The notes under the pieces: model-generated | Seen by the model: the letters and a program-made list of their open reading frames with translations, nothing else | Databases searched by the model: none | Told to the model about the DNA's origin: nothing | Origin: Gaeumannomyces sp. JS-464 | Lineage: Eukaryota; Ascomycota; Sordariomycetes; Magnaporthales; Magnaporthaceae | DNA: 64,000 nt | Direction of reading: 5' to 3' | Assembly: GCA_002197995.1 (NCBI GenBank) | Contig: NGZR01000002.1 | Coordinates: 7,068,001 to 7,132,000 of the forward strand | Translations under genes and position numbers: made by a program | Part shown: positions 19,723-33,479 of the stretch, piece by piece | How the letters are laid out: each line of letters opens with the position of its first letter | How positions within the stretch are numbered: position 1 is the stretch's first letter

Positions 19723-22513
19723 CTAGTTCGCCTCGGTAGCGGTAGCGGGGGCCTGCTCCGTGGGAGCGGCCGCAGCCTCAGCAGCCGCAGCCGCATTAGC
19801 CGCAGCTTCGACAGCAGCAGCCGCGATCCTCTTCCGGTTCTTCTCGGCCTCGACAAGGAAATTCTCCTCGACCGCGGCGCGGCGCCGGAACGCGCGCAGC
19901 CACCGGTCCACCCACTGGCGCGCCAGCGGATCGCCGGCCGCCGCCAGCACCGACGACGCCGACCTCGCCTTGAGCGCGCCCTCGATCAGCTGGAACAGCT
20001 CCCGCAGGTCCTTGGCCTCGGGCGTGTCCGCGTAGGGAACGTGGTCCGAGCCGTCGCCGTTGGTTGCGTCGGCCATGACAAGGTCGCCGTCCGCCGCCGG
20101 CTTGGCGGCCTGCTTCTGGGCCACGATCTGGCGCACACGGCCCGAGACCTTGATGACCGTGTTCAGCACGAGCTCGTAGAGGTACGCGTGCGCCAGGCGC
20201 GCCTCGTCGGCCGCCTCGCCGCCCACGGCCCACTCGACCACAACCTGCGGCGTCAGGATGGCGTAGTTGAGGAGCTTCTCCACAATGGAGAGCGCCACGC
20301 CCGGATGGGCTGACCAATACGACATGACGGCCGCGATGATCTGCGTCCGCGCCGCCGCCGAGGCCGAGCCGCTGTCCAGGAGCCGGTCCTTGACCCGCTC
20401 GATGCAAGCCAGAACGTGAGAGAGCGATTTGGATCCCACTGCCAACACCGCCGTCATAAAGACATCGGTGCTACTCACCAGAGGGTCACGCCCCTGGTCC
20501 ACCGCCTCATTTTGGATCTGCTCGATCAACGGCTGGATGTCCTCGTCAGGCACCTTGCTCTTAAGGAGTTTCACCATCTCGCGTCCCTGGGCAGCAAAAG
20601 GCACGTCTGACGATGCGTCGTGGTGTGTCAGCTCATTCTCAGTATAATAATTGCTCTCCCATTTCCCACCGAGCACTCACCATCGTTGGCGAATTTGAAA
20701 ACAGGAACGTCTATCTCCTTCTCGGGGCCTATCAGAGGCTTGTACTCGTCCGGAACGGTGTTCTTGATGCGCTGGGCGAAACTCAGCCGTATCTCCTTGT
20801 CCAGCGCGGCCAGGATGAAGGCCTTGTGGGGGTGCAGCGTCGGCAGCTTCACGTCCTCGACCCATTCAGTCCACTTCCAGGTGAAGCCGAAGTTGCTCAG
20901 GTGATGAGAGAACCAGTCGACGAAGCGGTGTGTCAGCTCCAGATCGAGGCGACCGCCGTTGCGGTACAGCGACCTAATGGCCCTGCCCAGACTGGGTGCG
21001 ATGGCGGCGGGCGATACCCTGCACGTCTCGTACAGGACCGAGTGGTAGTACACCAGTTTGTGCTCCGGCGCTGGCAGCTGGAGGAGCTGCGAGAAGACCG
21101 TGTCCACCACCACATCCTCGGGCTTCCACGTCGACTTGCCTTGCTCGATATCGCGCAGGCGATCAAAGGGAGTGGCGCGCTTGACAAACGTGCCGTTGCC
21201 GAAGAAGCAGTCCACGTCGATAAGCGTGCGGGCGACGAAATTCCTGTTGTAGTCAAGAATGTTGATGGTGTCCAAGATGGCATCTCGTATCAGCGACGCC
21301 GCGATGCTGGTGTCGGGGGGCACAGAGTCGACATCCTGGCCTGAATATACCGAGAAGTAGACCTCGGGGAACAGATCCCGGTTGCCGGCCACGATGTTTT
21401 CGGGGATCATGACAGTGGGCAGGGCGTGCCTCGGGCAGTCGTCCAGCTTGGACTGCTGCTCTACCTCTCGAGCGGCATCTTCCACGGCCGAGGAATACAG
21501 TCCACAATCCAACCCCCGGCGGCCTCAGCCTGCAGTTGCTTCTGGAGCAAGGCGATCAGGCTCGGGTACTGATTGGAATTCTCATCACCGGGGTCGGATA
21601 CGTAAGGATCGACCAGTTTCTGCATCGGATGCGGCTCCGACGCAATGATCTCGGTCTTGTCCATGAGCTCCGCCGCCTCTCGGCCCACTGTCCGGGAGCC
21701 GCAGCCATGACGTACGGAATCGTGAGCAGGATGATCTTGACGAGCTCGGTTCCAATGGTCTAGTTACGGGCGGCAGAGGATCGTTAGCTCCTTAGTGTTC
21801 GAGTGGCGTCCTCTCGACGGCACCGGGAAGGAGACCTACATCATCGGAGCTGGCCGTCTGCAGGTCGACAGCGCGGTCGAACAGGGCGTTCAGGATGGGG
21901 AAGATGCCCTCGCCCTCAAGGCAACTCTGCAGGCAGGCGAGGAGCTTGAGCAGCAGCTTGGCCTCGCGCCACTCACCACGGCTGACCGCACCCTCGAGGT
22001 CGCGTGCGGCCTTGGCGAGAACAGCGGCGGCGACCTCGCCGCGTATCGTGTTTGCAACGAGCACGACCGCGGCGACAAATGGCGTCTTGAATGGCTGCTC
22101 GACAGCGAGCTGGCAGACCAGGTCGACGAAACCGCGGTTAACAAAGTCGTCTTCCCAGTTGTCGGCGACAATCTGTGCGGTCTCGACTGCATCCTGGTGC
22201 CATTTGCGCACAGCAGACTCGGCCAGGCCGAGAAGCTGCCGCCGGATCCGCGCAAAGGGTGGTGCCGAATCGTGTCGTCGGCGGGGCGGCCCGCGTCGGT
22301 CGAAATCTTCGTCTTCTGCAGGTAGTCGAGAGCGTGCGCGCGAGGCGAGCGAAATGTCAGTCATCAAGTCAATGTAGTGCACGATGCAGGGGCCAGCCTC
22401 GCGGTCGCAGCCATCTGGGAGGAAATGCGCCCACCATTGTATCTGCGCTTTCGTGGGTTGTATCCGCCACGGCCGCCGCCGCCGCGAGGACGTCTGTCGT
22501 AGCTGTCGGCCAT
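19723..22513 (-). CDS. CBP80: Nuclear cap-binding complex large subunit (CBP80/NCBP1)
   Basis: Large MIF4G-fold subunit that with CBP20 binds the m7G cap of nuclear transcripts. Exons: 22435-22513 (MADSYDRRPRGGGGRGGYN), 21840-22315, 20681-21759 and 19723-20606. Introns are 22316-22434, 21760-21839 and 20607-20680, all GT-AG with consistent phases. Recognisable stretches are RRQLLGLAESAVRKWHQD, TIGTELVKIILLTIPYVMAA, PVFKFANDD joined to VPFAAQGREM, and SHVLACIERVKDRLL. Exon 3 contains two single-base shifts, near 21681-21690 and at the GG of 21464-21465, both apparently missing bases. The tail is Ala/Glu-rich and stops at TAG, after which the frame stays open (see 19489-19722). Confidence 0.92.
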
Positions 22514-24436
22514 TATCTCGTCATAAAAGGGTGGTGTTGAGAGCGACTGCAGCGATGGTGGTCGTTGGGGCTGGGCGTCGCGACCCAGAACGCGCTCTCG
22601 ACGAGGCTGAACAGAACAAGTGAGGCGGCTGTTGCGATCGCGTCTGGTGGAATTGTGGCCGCAGTACTGGCACAGCTCTTGGTTGAATTCGATGCCAGGA
22701 CGGCGCAATATCGAGGCGCAAAGAAGACTTTCGCGAAATGCCGCTCAGATATCCTGACAATGAGATTGTTGGCTGCGGCCTTCGATCCCGTTGAACTCTT
22801 GACGAATGCTCTACTGTAAGTTCCAGGTTGGGAGACGGCAAATGGTAGCTCGACTTGGTCATGCCGCCGGATGACATAAGCGGGACCCGAGTCGCACGGA
22901 GTAAGTGAGCCTCGTACGTCAGGCAACAACCGAAACTCCATCCACCAGCACATCAACAATTGACGCTCCATCACTCACTTGTCTGCCCGGGTGTTTTATG
23001 AGAGGGCGGAATATTCTTGTAGAAAGCATGCTAGCTATGCAAGTATAGGCCTGCCGCTCAGATAGACGAGTAGTGCGGGTTGTATTTACTGGTACAATTC
23101 CCTGCCGTCTCGTAGCAGAAAAAAATCTGTTGAACGCAAAGGCCTCAGACTTACCAACACTCAATGCTGAAACATGCCTGAACGCAGCCAACTGTGTCCC
23201 CCTGCTGCCGTTGTCTACACCTAGGTCATGGGTGTGTCATGGAGCTTTGATTTCTCCGGCAGCAATAAATCACCTGTCCGTTGTTTGATAACTTTCAGCC
23301 AGCGGTTTTTTTTGCCAAAAAGAGAACCGAAACGAAAGAAAAGTTTCCCCGATGTGTAGCGGGAGCGAAGTAGCCAGTCGCCCGTGCCATTTTCTTTTTT
23401 TGCTCCTTTTTCTTGTGAAGTGACCCCCCCCTTGAACAGATAATCCAGGCGCCGTCGACGCAGCCTTACAGAAAGGAAATGACGTGATAAAACGATAAGA
23501 ATAAAAAAAGCATCCATGCCAGCCAGCATGCTCGTATTTCGGGCGCTTACTCCCTCCTGGTCCGAAATCCATGTAAGAACCAACCAACGGAAGCCACCAA
23601 GCCCCCATATAAACACCTGTGAATCCTCCTTGGGTAGAACTTCGAATCGTGGTAACTCTCCCCAGAAGGTATCTTTCTGGTTCCGTGCAGCCGTTGACGG
23701 TCGCGCCGGACCATTGCCAGATCATAACAAATGAGTAAACCATACACGCCGAAACCCTCTTTGACACCTCCAAGCTCCATCACATCGCTAAAGCGTTCTT
23801 GAGGGGAGGACTGTGTTGTTCCCGAGGGCGGACAGCTAACATGAAAAGATCCGCAGGACCAGCTACTCGCGACACGAGCAGACAAGTAAAGGCCAAGTGC
23901 GACATAAGGGATGGAAATAAGCAAGAAAAAAAGCCATCTCGGGTCATGCAGAAAGAATCTAGGAGGAAAAAGCCGGTTGGTATCTTAGTCTGTCCTGCAA
24001 GCCTGTCCACCTAGACGGGTCGGAGGGATCGGGCAAGTGCTCAGCTCGTTCGGCTGAGCAACGGGGTGACCGAGGGCAACTGGCAACCGGCCATATAAGA
24101 ATAGCCGTACCATCGTCCGCCCCCCACCGGGCCCATGCTGCCCGGGACGAACCAATCGGAGTGTTCTAGCAGCCATCCACGCGATTTCTTGTCTGCCGCC
24201 CTTGACAATGCTAAAATCTGCTGTATAGGCACACATTCGGAATCGACAGGCTGCCAGTGATCTCGGTACCGCCTGACATATCCGCTGCCACTGGCGCCGT
24301 GTCGTCGGTGACAGGCCATTTCCGATCTCGGAGAGGTTTCATGGTTGAGTTGAGATGTCGGGACCACGATTCGCCGATCGATACCGATACATGTGTAAGG
24401 GAAAGGGGCTCGTTCCCGGAGAGAGAGGAGACTGCT
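22514..24436. other. Intergenic, CBP80 promoter and GSK3 3' flank
   Basis: About 1.9 kb between two minus-strand genes. Open frames up to 167 codons occur on the minus strand (23270-24367) without any recognised domain. They probably overlap the GSK3 3' UTR. Confidence 0.45.
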
Positions 24437-26017
24437 TCAGTCTAGCCTTGCGAGCATCTCTTCCCTCCTCATCGGTGTGAAATGATCGATGTCGAGCCCA
24501 CGTTCCAGTAGGATAGGCTTCATGTGAGCGGGCACGAGCTGGCGGTTAAGTTCTGGGGCAATCGACAACTCTGCAACATCACGCAGTCAGCTCTGTCAAT
24601 TGATCGGGCAGATATTTAGGGAAGCCACCCTTCGCAGCCCGCGTCCAATACATACCATGACGGCTGAAGTCGAACAGAGCAGGCAGCTCCCGAAGTTGGC
24701 CGCTCTGGTGCCTCGAATCCGGAAGCTTCGTGTTGGGGTCCCGGAGCTCATCGAAGAAGGGGTGAACCATGGCGTCGATTGCTGCCAGGCGTTCGGTCGG
24801 GGTGTACTCGAGGAGGCGCGCAATCAAGTCGATAGCATTATTGTCGGCTTTGCGGAGAACCCTGTTGAACGGATGGGGCTTGATCTGAGGGAACTTATGC
24901 TCCATGTAGTTGGGGTTCATTGTCCGGATCTGCTCACGCGTCGGTGTGCCGAGGACCTTGATGATCTCCACCAGCTGGTCTATGCCCGACTCTCCAGGGA
25001 ACAGGGGTTGTCCAAGCATCAGCTCGGCCATGACACAGCCGGTAGACCACACATCTGTCGAGGGCAAAGGGGAGCATGGTCAGCACAAACGAAAAGACCG
25101 AGATCAACGGCAGCAATGGGCCACATGGAATAGCGGCTTACCAATCTTGGTGGTATAGTTGGTCGCCCCAAAGATGAGCTCGGGCGCGCGGTAGTATCGT
25201 GAGCAGATGTACGAGACGTTGGGCTCGTTCTCCACAAGTATCTTGGCACTGCCAAAGTCACACAGCTTCAGGACTCCCGTGGAGGGGTCGAGCAGCAGGT
25301 TTTGCGGCTTGATGTCGCGATGGCATATGCCCTGTGAGTGGATGTAGGCAAGGGCCCTGAAGAGCTGGTAGATGTAGAGCTTGACCTCAAGTATCGGCAT
25401 CGTCGTCTTCATCTTGTTGAAAAACCTCGAGGCGCGGTAGACAGTTTCGGGCACGAACTCTTGAACCAGGTTCAGGTAGACCTCGTCTTTCTAAAAACAC
25501 GCCAAACGCAATCATGTCAGCGACTGCCCGCTACCATCGATGTACCCTGCTGAAATTACTCACCCGCTCGCCGTTCGAGTAGTAGAAGGCCTTCAGCTGA
25601 ACGATGTTGGGGTGGCGGACGATACGCATGATCTGCAGCTCTCGGTTCTGTATCCAAAGTTAGCCCCGGGCCAGCAAAACCGACGCAAGATGCAGCAAGA
25701 GAACGAGTGAGCCCACCTTGAACCTCTTGTCTTGGAGCACACGCTTTATTGCTGCATCCTCGTTCGACGGCGAAAGCTTTGTCTGGAACACGACGCCGAA
25801 CGATCCATTGCCGACGATCTTGCACTGCGTGTACTGCAGATCGCGTGTCTCGCCAGTGATGCCATCTTGCACCTTCTCGCGAATAACCTCTGCGACGAAC
25901 GGTCTTCAGTATCAGTATCGCAGCTGAGAATCAAGGATGGAAGAGACGACGACGGGAGAACAGATACTCACCACCCATTCGCAGGGTATTGAAAGCTGCG
26001 GGGCGATTCTGCGACAT
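24437..26017 (-). CDS. GSK3: Glycogen synthase kinase 3 family Ser/Thr kinase
   Basis: CMGC kinase acting in nutrient, stress and developmental signalling. Six exons: 25972-26017, 25717-25889, 25564-25647, 25142-25490, 24656-25054 and 24437-24570, together 1,185 nt or 394 residues, the usual length for fungal GSK3. Motifs: [10 protein letters not shown] (glycine loop), [12 protein letters not shown] (catalytic loop), CDFGSAK, and [13 protein letters not shown], which includes the activation-loop tyrosine. All five introns are GT-AG with matching phases, and no frameshift is seen. The start is [15 protein letters not shown] and the C terminus ends [11 protein letters not shown]. Its upstream side faces a 10-kb gene-free region, unlike any other gene here. 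Confidence 0.96.
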
Positions 26018-27150
26018 AGCGGACGGCCAATTTCAGGTTCGATGTTATTGCGCGTATTGCCTAGCGGCTCGGGGCGGTTGGGGTGCCAAGGGCGACTGAA
26101 GTCCTGTGATGTGTGCCGTGGTGGGCAACCGAGCAGAATGAAGCTCGATGATTATGCGGTTTGTAGGCAGGCGGCCGCGGTCGGCGATGGTGCGGGCGGA
26201 AAATTGACAATTGCTTCGCAGGGAGGGGACCGTGTCGAGTCCAAGGTGGCTTGGGCGAAGGCGGCTAACCGTTGGGCTGCCGAAGGATGGTTGTGTTGCG
26301 GAGGGTCAAGCGGATTGATCAAGGCAAAAAGCAGGCGCTGGAGACCTGGTGGCGGGAGTGGTCTGGTGACTGGCCCCGCGGCAGGGATTCAATCAAATGG
26401 GCGGCGGCGCGACGGTTGTAACGGCTGTGTGCTGCCTGGAGAGAGACTTGGCTTCTGTTAGGGAACACGAACGTTGAGGTCGAAAAATCAGGAAACGAAG
26501 CCTTTTTGGGATCAAGGGGAGGGAGTAATTTGATGCTGCGATGTGGAATCGTGAAAACAACAAGTCGATGTCGCACTGGGCGAAGGCAGAAAGTGGGAGC
26601 GCTTGCTGGTGGTGACGGAGGGTGGGGAAGCGGAGTGATGGGAAGAGCAGGGCAGGGAAATCAGTAATATGGCGGTGGCTACTGGTGTTGAAAGAACGGG
26701 CCGGCGTCTAGCGACTCGCTGGTGGGGACAACAGAGGTGCGTGGGAATTGTAGGGGTCCCGACAAATGTGGCAATCATACACGAGTCTTGATTGAGCCGG
26801 GGCGAGGGGTGTCAGGGCCCTCGAGACGAAGAGCCCAGAAAAAAAAATAGGAGAATAAAATAAAACAAAAACAAGACACGCTCCAGGCTTTGGATGCAGC
26901 GGCTGCGCTTTAGCGAGGCGAGGCGGGAGTAGGTTGCAACTAAAGGGTAGTGTAATTGAATGCAGCCGAATTCGATATTGAGGTGTGCAGCAGGCAGCAT
27001 GCCCGGAGAGCAACGGAGGGTTCTTCCTTCGCGATGGGGATGGGAGTGCTGGGATTGTCGAACCAGGCGGGCGGTTGGGAAGGGACGTGGTGAAAAAAAA
27101 AAAAAAGGTGGGAGGGAGGGAGAAAACAGTGGTGGCTCAACCTGCTGTTA

Positions 27151-27174
27151 CTGCTGCTGCTGCTGCTGCTGCAG
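27151..27174 (+). repeat. CTG trinucleotide repeat
   Basis: Seven uninterrupted CTG units ending CTGCAGG, about 1.1 kb upstream of the GSK3 start codon. It lies in no supported reading frame. Confidence 0.85.
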
Positions 27175-30100
27175 GACCAGCCAGGCCCGGTCGGGCCTCA
27201 AGTTGAGTTGAGCAACTCGCGAGAGCCCGCTCGAACGACAGACACGGACGCGCAACAGACAGCGACGCAACGCAACGCAACGCACGGCAACGGGGCAGTT
27301 GAGGAGACGGATGGGCGACGTGGTGAGGCAGGTCGGGCTGGGCTGGGCTGGGCTGGAGACAGGAGTGGAGGGTTGCAAGGGTCCAGCAACCACGCCGGCG
27401 CAAGATCCAAGCCAAGCAGACACGCACAGCATGCGCGCATGGCAAAGACCTGGGTAGCCCGCGTGCGTCCTGAGTGGATGCAACTGGGAGGTCCGCTGAC
27501 TGAGTTGACTTTTTCCAGTTTCCTGCGCTGCTCCCCCTCTTGCAGCCGGGCTGCGGGGTCAGATGGGCAGCCAGGCAGGCATGCGCGCATGTGTGTGAGT
27601 GCTGCGGGTGGGCGTGGCGTGGGCTTCCGTGCTCAGCAACCCACTTGTGCCTTTCAACAACACCCGACACACCTGGACACCCCGTACCGCCCAGCCCGAC
27701 AGCCCGCCGCGCCGGTACCTGGAAAAGCAAGCAGCGTACCTGCACACTCACGGCTCCAGCCATTCATTGTCTGGCCAGGAGACTCTGCCCGAGGTGCTGC
27801 AGGGTGGATGTGATGCGTGTTGGACGGGTCGAGGCTCGGGCGAGATTGGCTCGAGGTAGGCAGGGCAGGGCAGGGCAGGCACCAAATTCCCAGAGGTACC
27901 TGTTATTCCGTGCAGCGGGCGCCGGCGATGGCGCAGACTCGGGAACAAACGTGGGCAAAAAGGGCGGAACGGGGTTGCGAGCCGGGCATTGGAGGGGTAG
28001 CTCGCTGGAGCTAATCGGGCAGCTAAGGGGCAGCTAAGGGCAGTGGATGGACGGGAAGGGGCACGGCAGCGGAAGGCAGAAAGTCGAACCAAACTACGGG
28101 CATGCACGCCGTCTTGTCGTGCGCTTCCTGAAGGCCCTCGTCTGTCTGGTCCGGTCAGCCCCCCTGTCTCACAACACAGCTACGGCAGTGTCCAGCTGGA
28201 GGGGAATCGTTGGCTAGGGCCAGGCAGGACGAGCTGGAGTGCTGTAGCTGCGGCTCGGTGTTGGCAGGTGGCACCTACAGTCGGGTTACTATCGCGCGCT
28301 GGCTTGTGGTCGAAGAGCCGGCGAGGGATGGAATCGAAAGGGGCACAGGCTTGGAGATAAACCGATAGGGCGCACGCGTGTCATGGATGGAGTCCGGGTC
28401 CCGCGTCGACAGCCGCCGTGCTGAAAGGTCAAGATACAGGACAGGGAGGAAAGAGCTGAGGATTCGAGGCGGGGCAAAAAACAGGGAGGGTGGTCGGTTT
28501 TATTTCGCCTGTGGGGTGCGAGCCACACGCCCTGGCAAGAAATGGCGACTGGACTAGGAAGGCACGGCCAGCCCGGCGGTGCTGGACGTCTGGCTGTGTG
28601 GTCTGGTGGTGTGGTACCAGTTGCAGTCGAGTGCAGCCCGGTACCGCGTTTGGTTTGTGGTGGCCACCTGCAATATCCATCACTTTGGGAGCACACCTGT
28701 TACGCTTCTATCTTTATGTTTTGTTCTCTATTTTGGTTTCTATGCTCTTATTGCTATTTTCTCACGCGGTGTAGGTTGCGTAGCCTACCTAGGTGAACAC
28801 AAAGGTCGAGCCGCCTTGCCTGGCCTCTCTCCTGGCACACAAGGAGCCTGACGGCAACGACCAAACGTGGGCGTGAGAAAACAACAAGTAAGGTACTACC
28901 AAAGGGGCGTATGCAGAGCACGACGTTTGGCTCTTGGTTGGTATTACATTTGCTGGAACCGGCTGTTAGGCACGGTGATTTGGCCTTGACGACGACACAT
29001 GACTGACCTCCACCGTGGCTTCCAAAACTGCCTTGCTTCCGCCACTGGGCTGTCCTCTGGGCTGGAGGTGGGTTAGGGGAGTCACCTCACTGCCCGACCT
29101 GCAGCACCTCCTCCAACAATCGTATGCCTTGTTCTCATCCTTCCTTTTGACACACCTTATTTTTCATCTGGCCACACCTTGAGAGGCTGGGGAGACCGCC
29201 GGGGCCCGTTACCCGCGCGTGACCTCCGACAGGTGGAGGTTTGGAGCTAGGGCAAATTGGCGGACACGCTGAAAGGTAACGTGATCCCCCAGAACCGAGC
29301 CTTTCGTCACTGGTGTCATCTCGACCTCGAGACGGGCGGCGCCACCATTGGATATGACCAAGCTTCCGGCGTGGCCTTAAAATGATAATACGAGGGTCGA
29401 TTGTCTGCCGACTAGATCGCTGCAGTTCCCACTGAATATCTCTGGTTTCGGAACTCGCATCGGTCAGGTGACAAGGAGTTTTGACTCGATTGCTAAAGCA
29501 GTTCTAGACGGGAAAAGCAATGAGAAGTCGGACGGATGTGGGCAGAACAAAGGAAAAAAAGGAATAAAATCGGAAGTTATAGATGACGACTTCTCAGTCC
29601 CAGAAAATCGGAAAACGTGCCTAAGCTACATTGCCCGGCAAGGACAAGAAATGGGAGCTGCACGCTTCGCTTCAGGAGCTTGGGACCTTCGCTGTCCCAC
29701 TCTAAGGAACTACCTACCTACCAGGTAGAGATGTTAGCATCGGATTCGACCCGACTCCCTGTGAGGGCCGGTTCGAGCCTTTCGGCAAGGGACATGTGCC
29801 CCAAACGGCCCGGAGAACAAAGGGTAAAGGATCGGCCGCATCTCGGGGCTAGGGGTGGTACGGTAGCCATCAAAACTTGGCGTGTAGTTGATCCAAGGGC
29901 TCGCGCCTCCGAATAGCTTCACTTGCATGCAAAAACAATGCCCAGCCTCCTGCAAGCGCACAGGTCCGCAGCCAGCAGTGGGGGCGAGCTGCAAGGAGTT
30001 GCCCAGGCCCGATGAGATCCAGGCGAGGGCGGGAAAATAGGGGCCGCTAGTCAGAGCAAGCGCTCACGCGCGAGGCAGAGCTTTTCCGGGCCCCGAGCAG

Positions 30101-32850
30101 AAACTCCACCCAGCAACCCAAGCTCTACTACGTAAGGAACCGCCCATTGACTGAAAAGATGCAGCCCCGGGGTGGACACACGAACCCGGTTCCCTCCCCG
30201 CCGGGGAGGTCACGATGATCACGGAGAGTGGGTATCGGCGAGAGGGGTTGGAGGGCCCCGAAGTGGGTAATCCCAGCGAGAGGGGGGACGAGATGGATGA
30301 CGAGTGTCCGCGTTTGTTTCGCCAGCCCTGAGGCAGCAGGCGGGGATGCTACACACGCGCACACACGGTGCAGTCCAACAGGATCTTGGCTTTTTTTTTC
30401 CACGTCACCTTGAGTGCCAGCCCTGCAACCGGCACGCTCTCCGTCCTACCGTTCCAAGGCACGCGCACAAAACAGACAAGAGGCGGAAAAAGAAAGAGGA
30501 AGAAAGGAGCACGAGGGAAAAGAAGACGGTCGCGATGATGATGGACCAGATTTTGCCAAGCCGATAAACGGGGCAAATCGTCCTGCGCCCATGGATCCTC
30601 CTTTGTTTGACATCCGGTGCGGAATCCCCTCGATGCGAGAAGACGGCGGAGTGTTTGACCGGGCTTTCTTTGGCCAATTGCAATCGTTTCCTTGTCCCGG
30701 TCCTCTTTCCAGCTGTCTGTTCACCGCAAACAAAGCGGAATCAGTACATATTTTACACCCTTTTTGAGCAGTGCCGGCTTGTACCTTTTTCTGGCTAGCG
30801 CAAAGTGGGGGCCGCCCTCAGCTTTGGGTCGCCTGTGGTTCTTTCGCATTCAAGGGGCCCGTCCATTTGGGGGGCCTTTTTTTGCTCATGTGCCCTTTTT
30901 TGAGACGAGCAAAACTGCGTCAAGGGACTCGGCGGCGGAACCTAAAAAAGTCGCATCTGTCATGGCCAAGAAGCGTGAGCAGAGCTGCAGGCAGGGTTTT
31001 GTTGGTCAAGAGATGGCGCCACGGCCCAGATTGGTCGCAATTGCCGTATCTTAGCGACCATAGACGTGCGCTTCACAGCGAGCTGCGGCATGCGTTTCTG
31101 ACGTTTGCAGATGCATTTGGCAGTGTTTTCTTTTCTTGCTCTTCTTTCTTTTGCCTCCTTACTGCAGGAAAAGCAACAAGTGCGCATCCATACATCCCAT
31201 CCACGTATCCAGGGAAGCCCCAGGAACCACCAATGACAAAACATCCAAGGACGAGTGCCTTGGGTGCTTGGCTGAGCTCGGTGTAATACTTAATTCGTCG
31301 CCGGCCGCTCTCTGAGGGTGTGTTCGAATGACGAGGAGCGCCGATGGCCAAATGAGAGGCTGGCATCAGAGATTCGTTTGAACCATCGAGGACGTGGGCG
31401 CGTGGCCAGATGCCTCCCCCGAGGAAAACTCAATGCGATCAGATTGCATCATAGCCATACATTAGGCTCGCGCAAGTTGCCCTGGCCCCCCTGCCCACCC
31501 TCCCTCTTGAGCGGAAGGCGAGGCCTTCCGCGCGGCATCACCGGGCTTTGCCCAGCCTAGCCGGCTCTGCACGCTCCCGTCTATTGGTAATCAAGCAACG
31601 GCTTTCTTGGGGGACCCGATTCCGGGCCTGCCGCGACTCCGAGAAGGAAGCAACAGTCGGAACGTATGAGTTTGCAGCATGGGGCAGCCGACGCCATCTG
31701 TCCCATGTTTCCCCTGCAACAGCTACATATATCCGCGGCCTAGATTTAACCAAAGCATCGTGTCTCTCTCGTTGGGTGACACGGGGTGCAACAGTCGCAC
31801 CAAGACGCCAAGGCAACCGTCGCCTGCTCACCTTGTGGCTGCTCTGGGCGGGCCCGTGTAGACTGACTGGGTCCCTCGATGGCTCCATCTCGGCCACCCG
31901 CGATGTGCGCAGTATCGGTGTAAAGTCCCACTGCATTGCACAAGAGGAGGGAGAGTCAGGAGAGGTGTCAACCAGTAGAGAACAAGTGAAACCCAATTGA
32001 CCCCGGCAACAAACACACTTGGAGGTATCTAAGCGTCTGTCGTCCCCCGCCCGCCTCCGTTGCGCCCTCCAATTGCGATCCGACTTGTAACGCAGCGACT
32101 AAAGTTGTCGATAAGATTAGATGTCGCTCAGGCCGGGAGCCGCCCGGGCGGGCAGCGACGTTGGTTGTGGTATCTCGGCCCCCCACCACCTACCGGCATT
32201 GGAAAGGATAACCTCGACAGGGACCGGGTGCATCGAGTCTCTTGCTTGGTTCTTGTCACCACTCCTCATGATCCGTGTCGAGGCCAGCCAACACCTTTGC
32301 TCAGGGACCGGTAGAACTCGACTTGTGATAGACATCCAAGATGGGCGAAGGGGAAACGCTCCCTCCGCTTAGCCCCGTCTAGGACTGGTGCAGCTCCGTG
32401 CATTGACCAGAGACCGTCCATCCCGCCCCTTCCAATGAGCTCGGCCTGGGCAGCAAAGCAGCAGCATGGTCGTCCAAACACCATTCGCCGTACGTCGCCA
32501 CACCCCCATTGGCCCTCAATTGGCCTATTGGAGCTTAGGGGAGGTGGGAGCTTTGTGAGCTCTTCATGCAATGCATCATCGCTTTCCTCCTCACAGCCCC
32601 CGCCTGTATCATTTTCCCCTCACACTCCACCAAAAAGTACAGGCCCCCGTTTATAGCTGTGTTCAACGCCAATGGGAAAAACGTCAGCTAGGCAGGAGAG
32701 TGCAGAAAGCGGCCTTGCGGCATTGCAGCACAAAAAAAGGTGCCGCCACATGCAGCAGGAGCTCGCAGACGCCGGGTAACCAAAAATAACCCAATCACCG
32801 CATGCCAGGCCTACAGAGAGAACGGAGGCCTGACGACCCCTAAGACCTAG

Positions 32851-32854
<4 letters not shown>

Positions 32855-32883
<29 letters not shown>
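32855..32883 (+). repeat. T29 homopolymer tract
   Basis: A run of 29 T. On the minus strand it reads as poly-A. A processed-transcript origin was considered, but the flanking sequence shows no coding remnant. Confidence 0.9.
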
Positions 32884-33451
32884 GGGTTGCGCAGTGCGGA
32901 GATGTCCAGAAAGCAAAGCTCCAGGGTCCGCTGCCTACAATAGCATCCAAGCCGCACTAAATTCACCACTAATGTTTCGCTGCACGCAATTGGGGTCCCA
33001 TGACCCATCAGCCCACAGCCTACATACAGCATTGGATGGATCCGCCGAGTTTGCAGACCAGCCTCTAACGCCAGCATATCCCAAAGATCGTCAGGAATAG
33101 GCTCAGTTACCCTCCTGTACCTTGCCCTTGGCCGTCATAAAAGGCGGGTTCCGATGCAGGCACCCACAAGTTTGGCGCCGTGGTGACGGGACCAGACTCG
33201 GGCCACGGCCTTCCTAGAAGCCCTGCCCGACCCGATGGAGGCGGCTCCCAATGTGTATACGCGACCAAACCGGGCGCAATCCAGGGGTCATGATGTTAAA
33301 ATCTGCCACGTGATGGCAGATACAACATGTCCCTGGCTCGAAGCCAACATGCCATTCCGCATCTGGCAAATGCGTTCGATACGTGGCACCAGAACGGCCC
33401 GTCCTAGGACGTGGGAGAAGCCCCTTTCCGATCCCGGGCAATAGGGGCCGA

Positions 33452-33479
33452 ACATGCACCTAGGAACATGCACCTAGGA
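33452..33479 (+). repeat. 14-bp perfect tandem duplication
   Basis: ACATGCACCTAGGA occurs twice head to tail. The unit contains CCTAGG, the core of a motif found repeatedly in this gene-free region. Confidence 0.85.
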
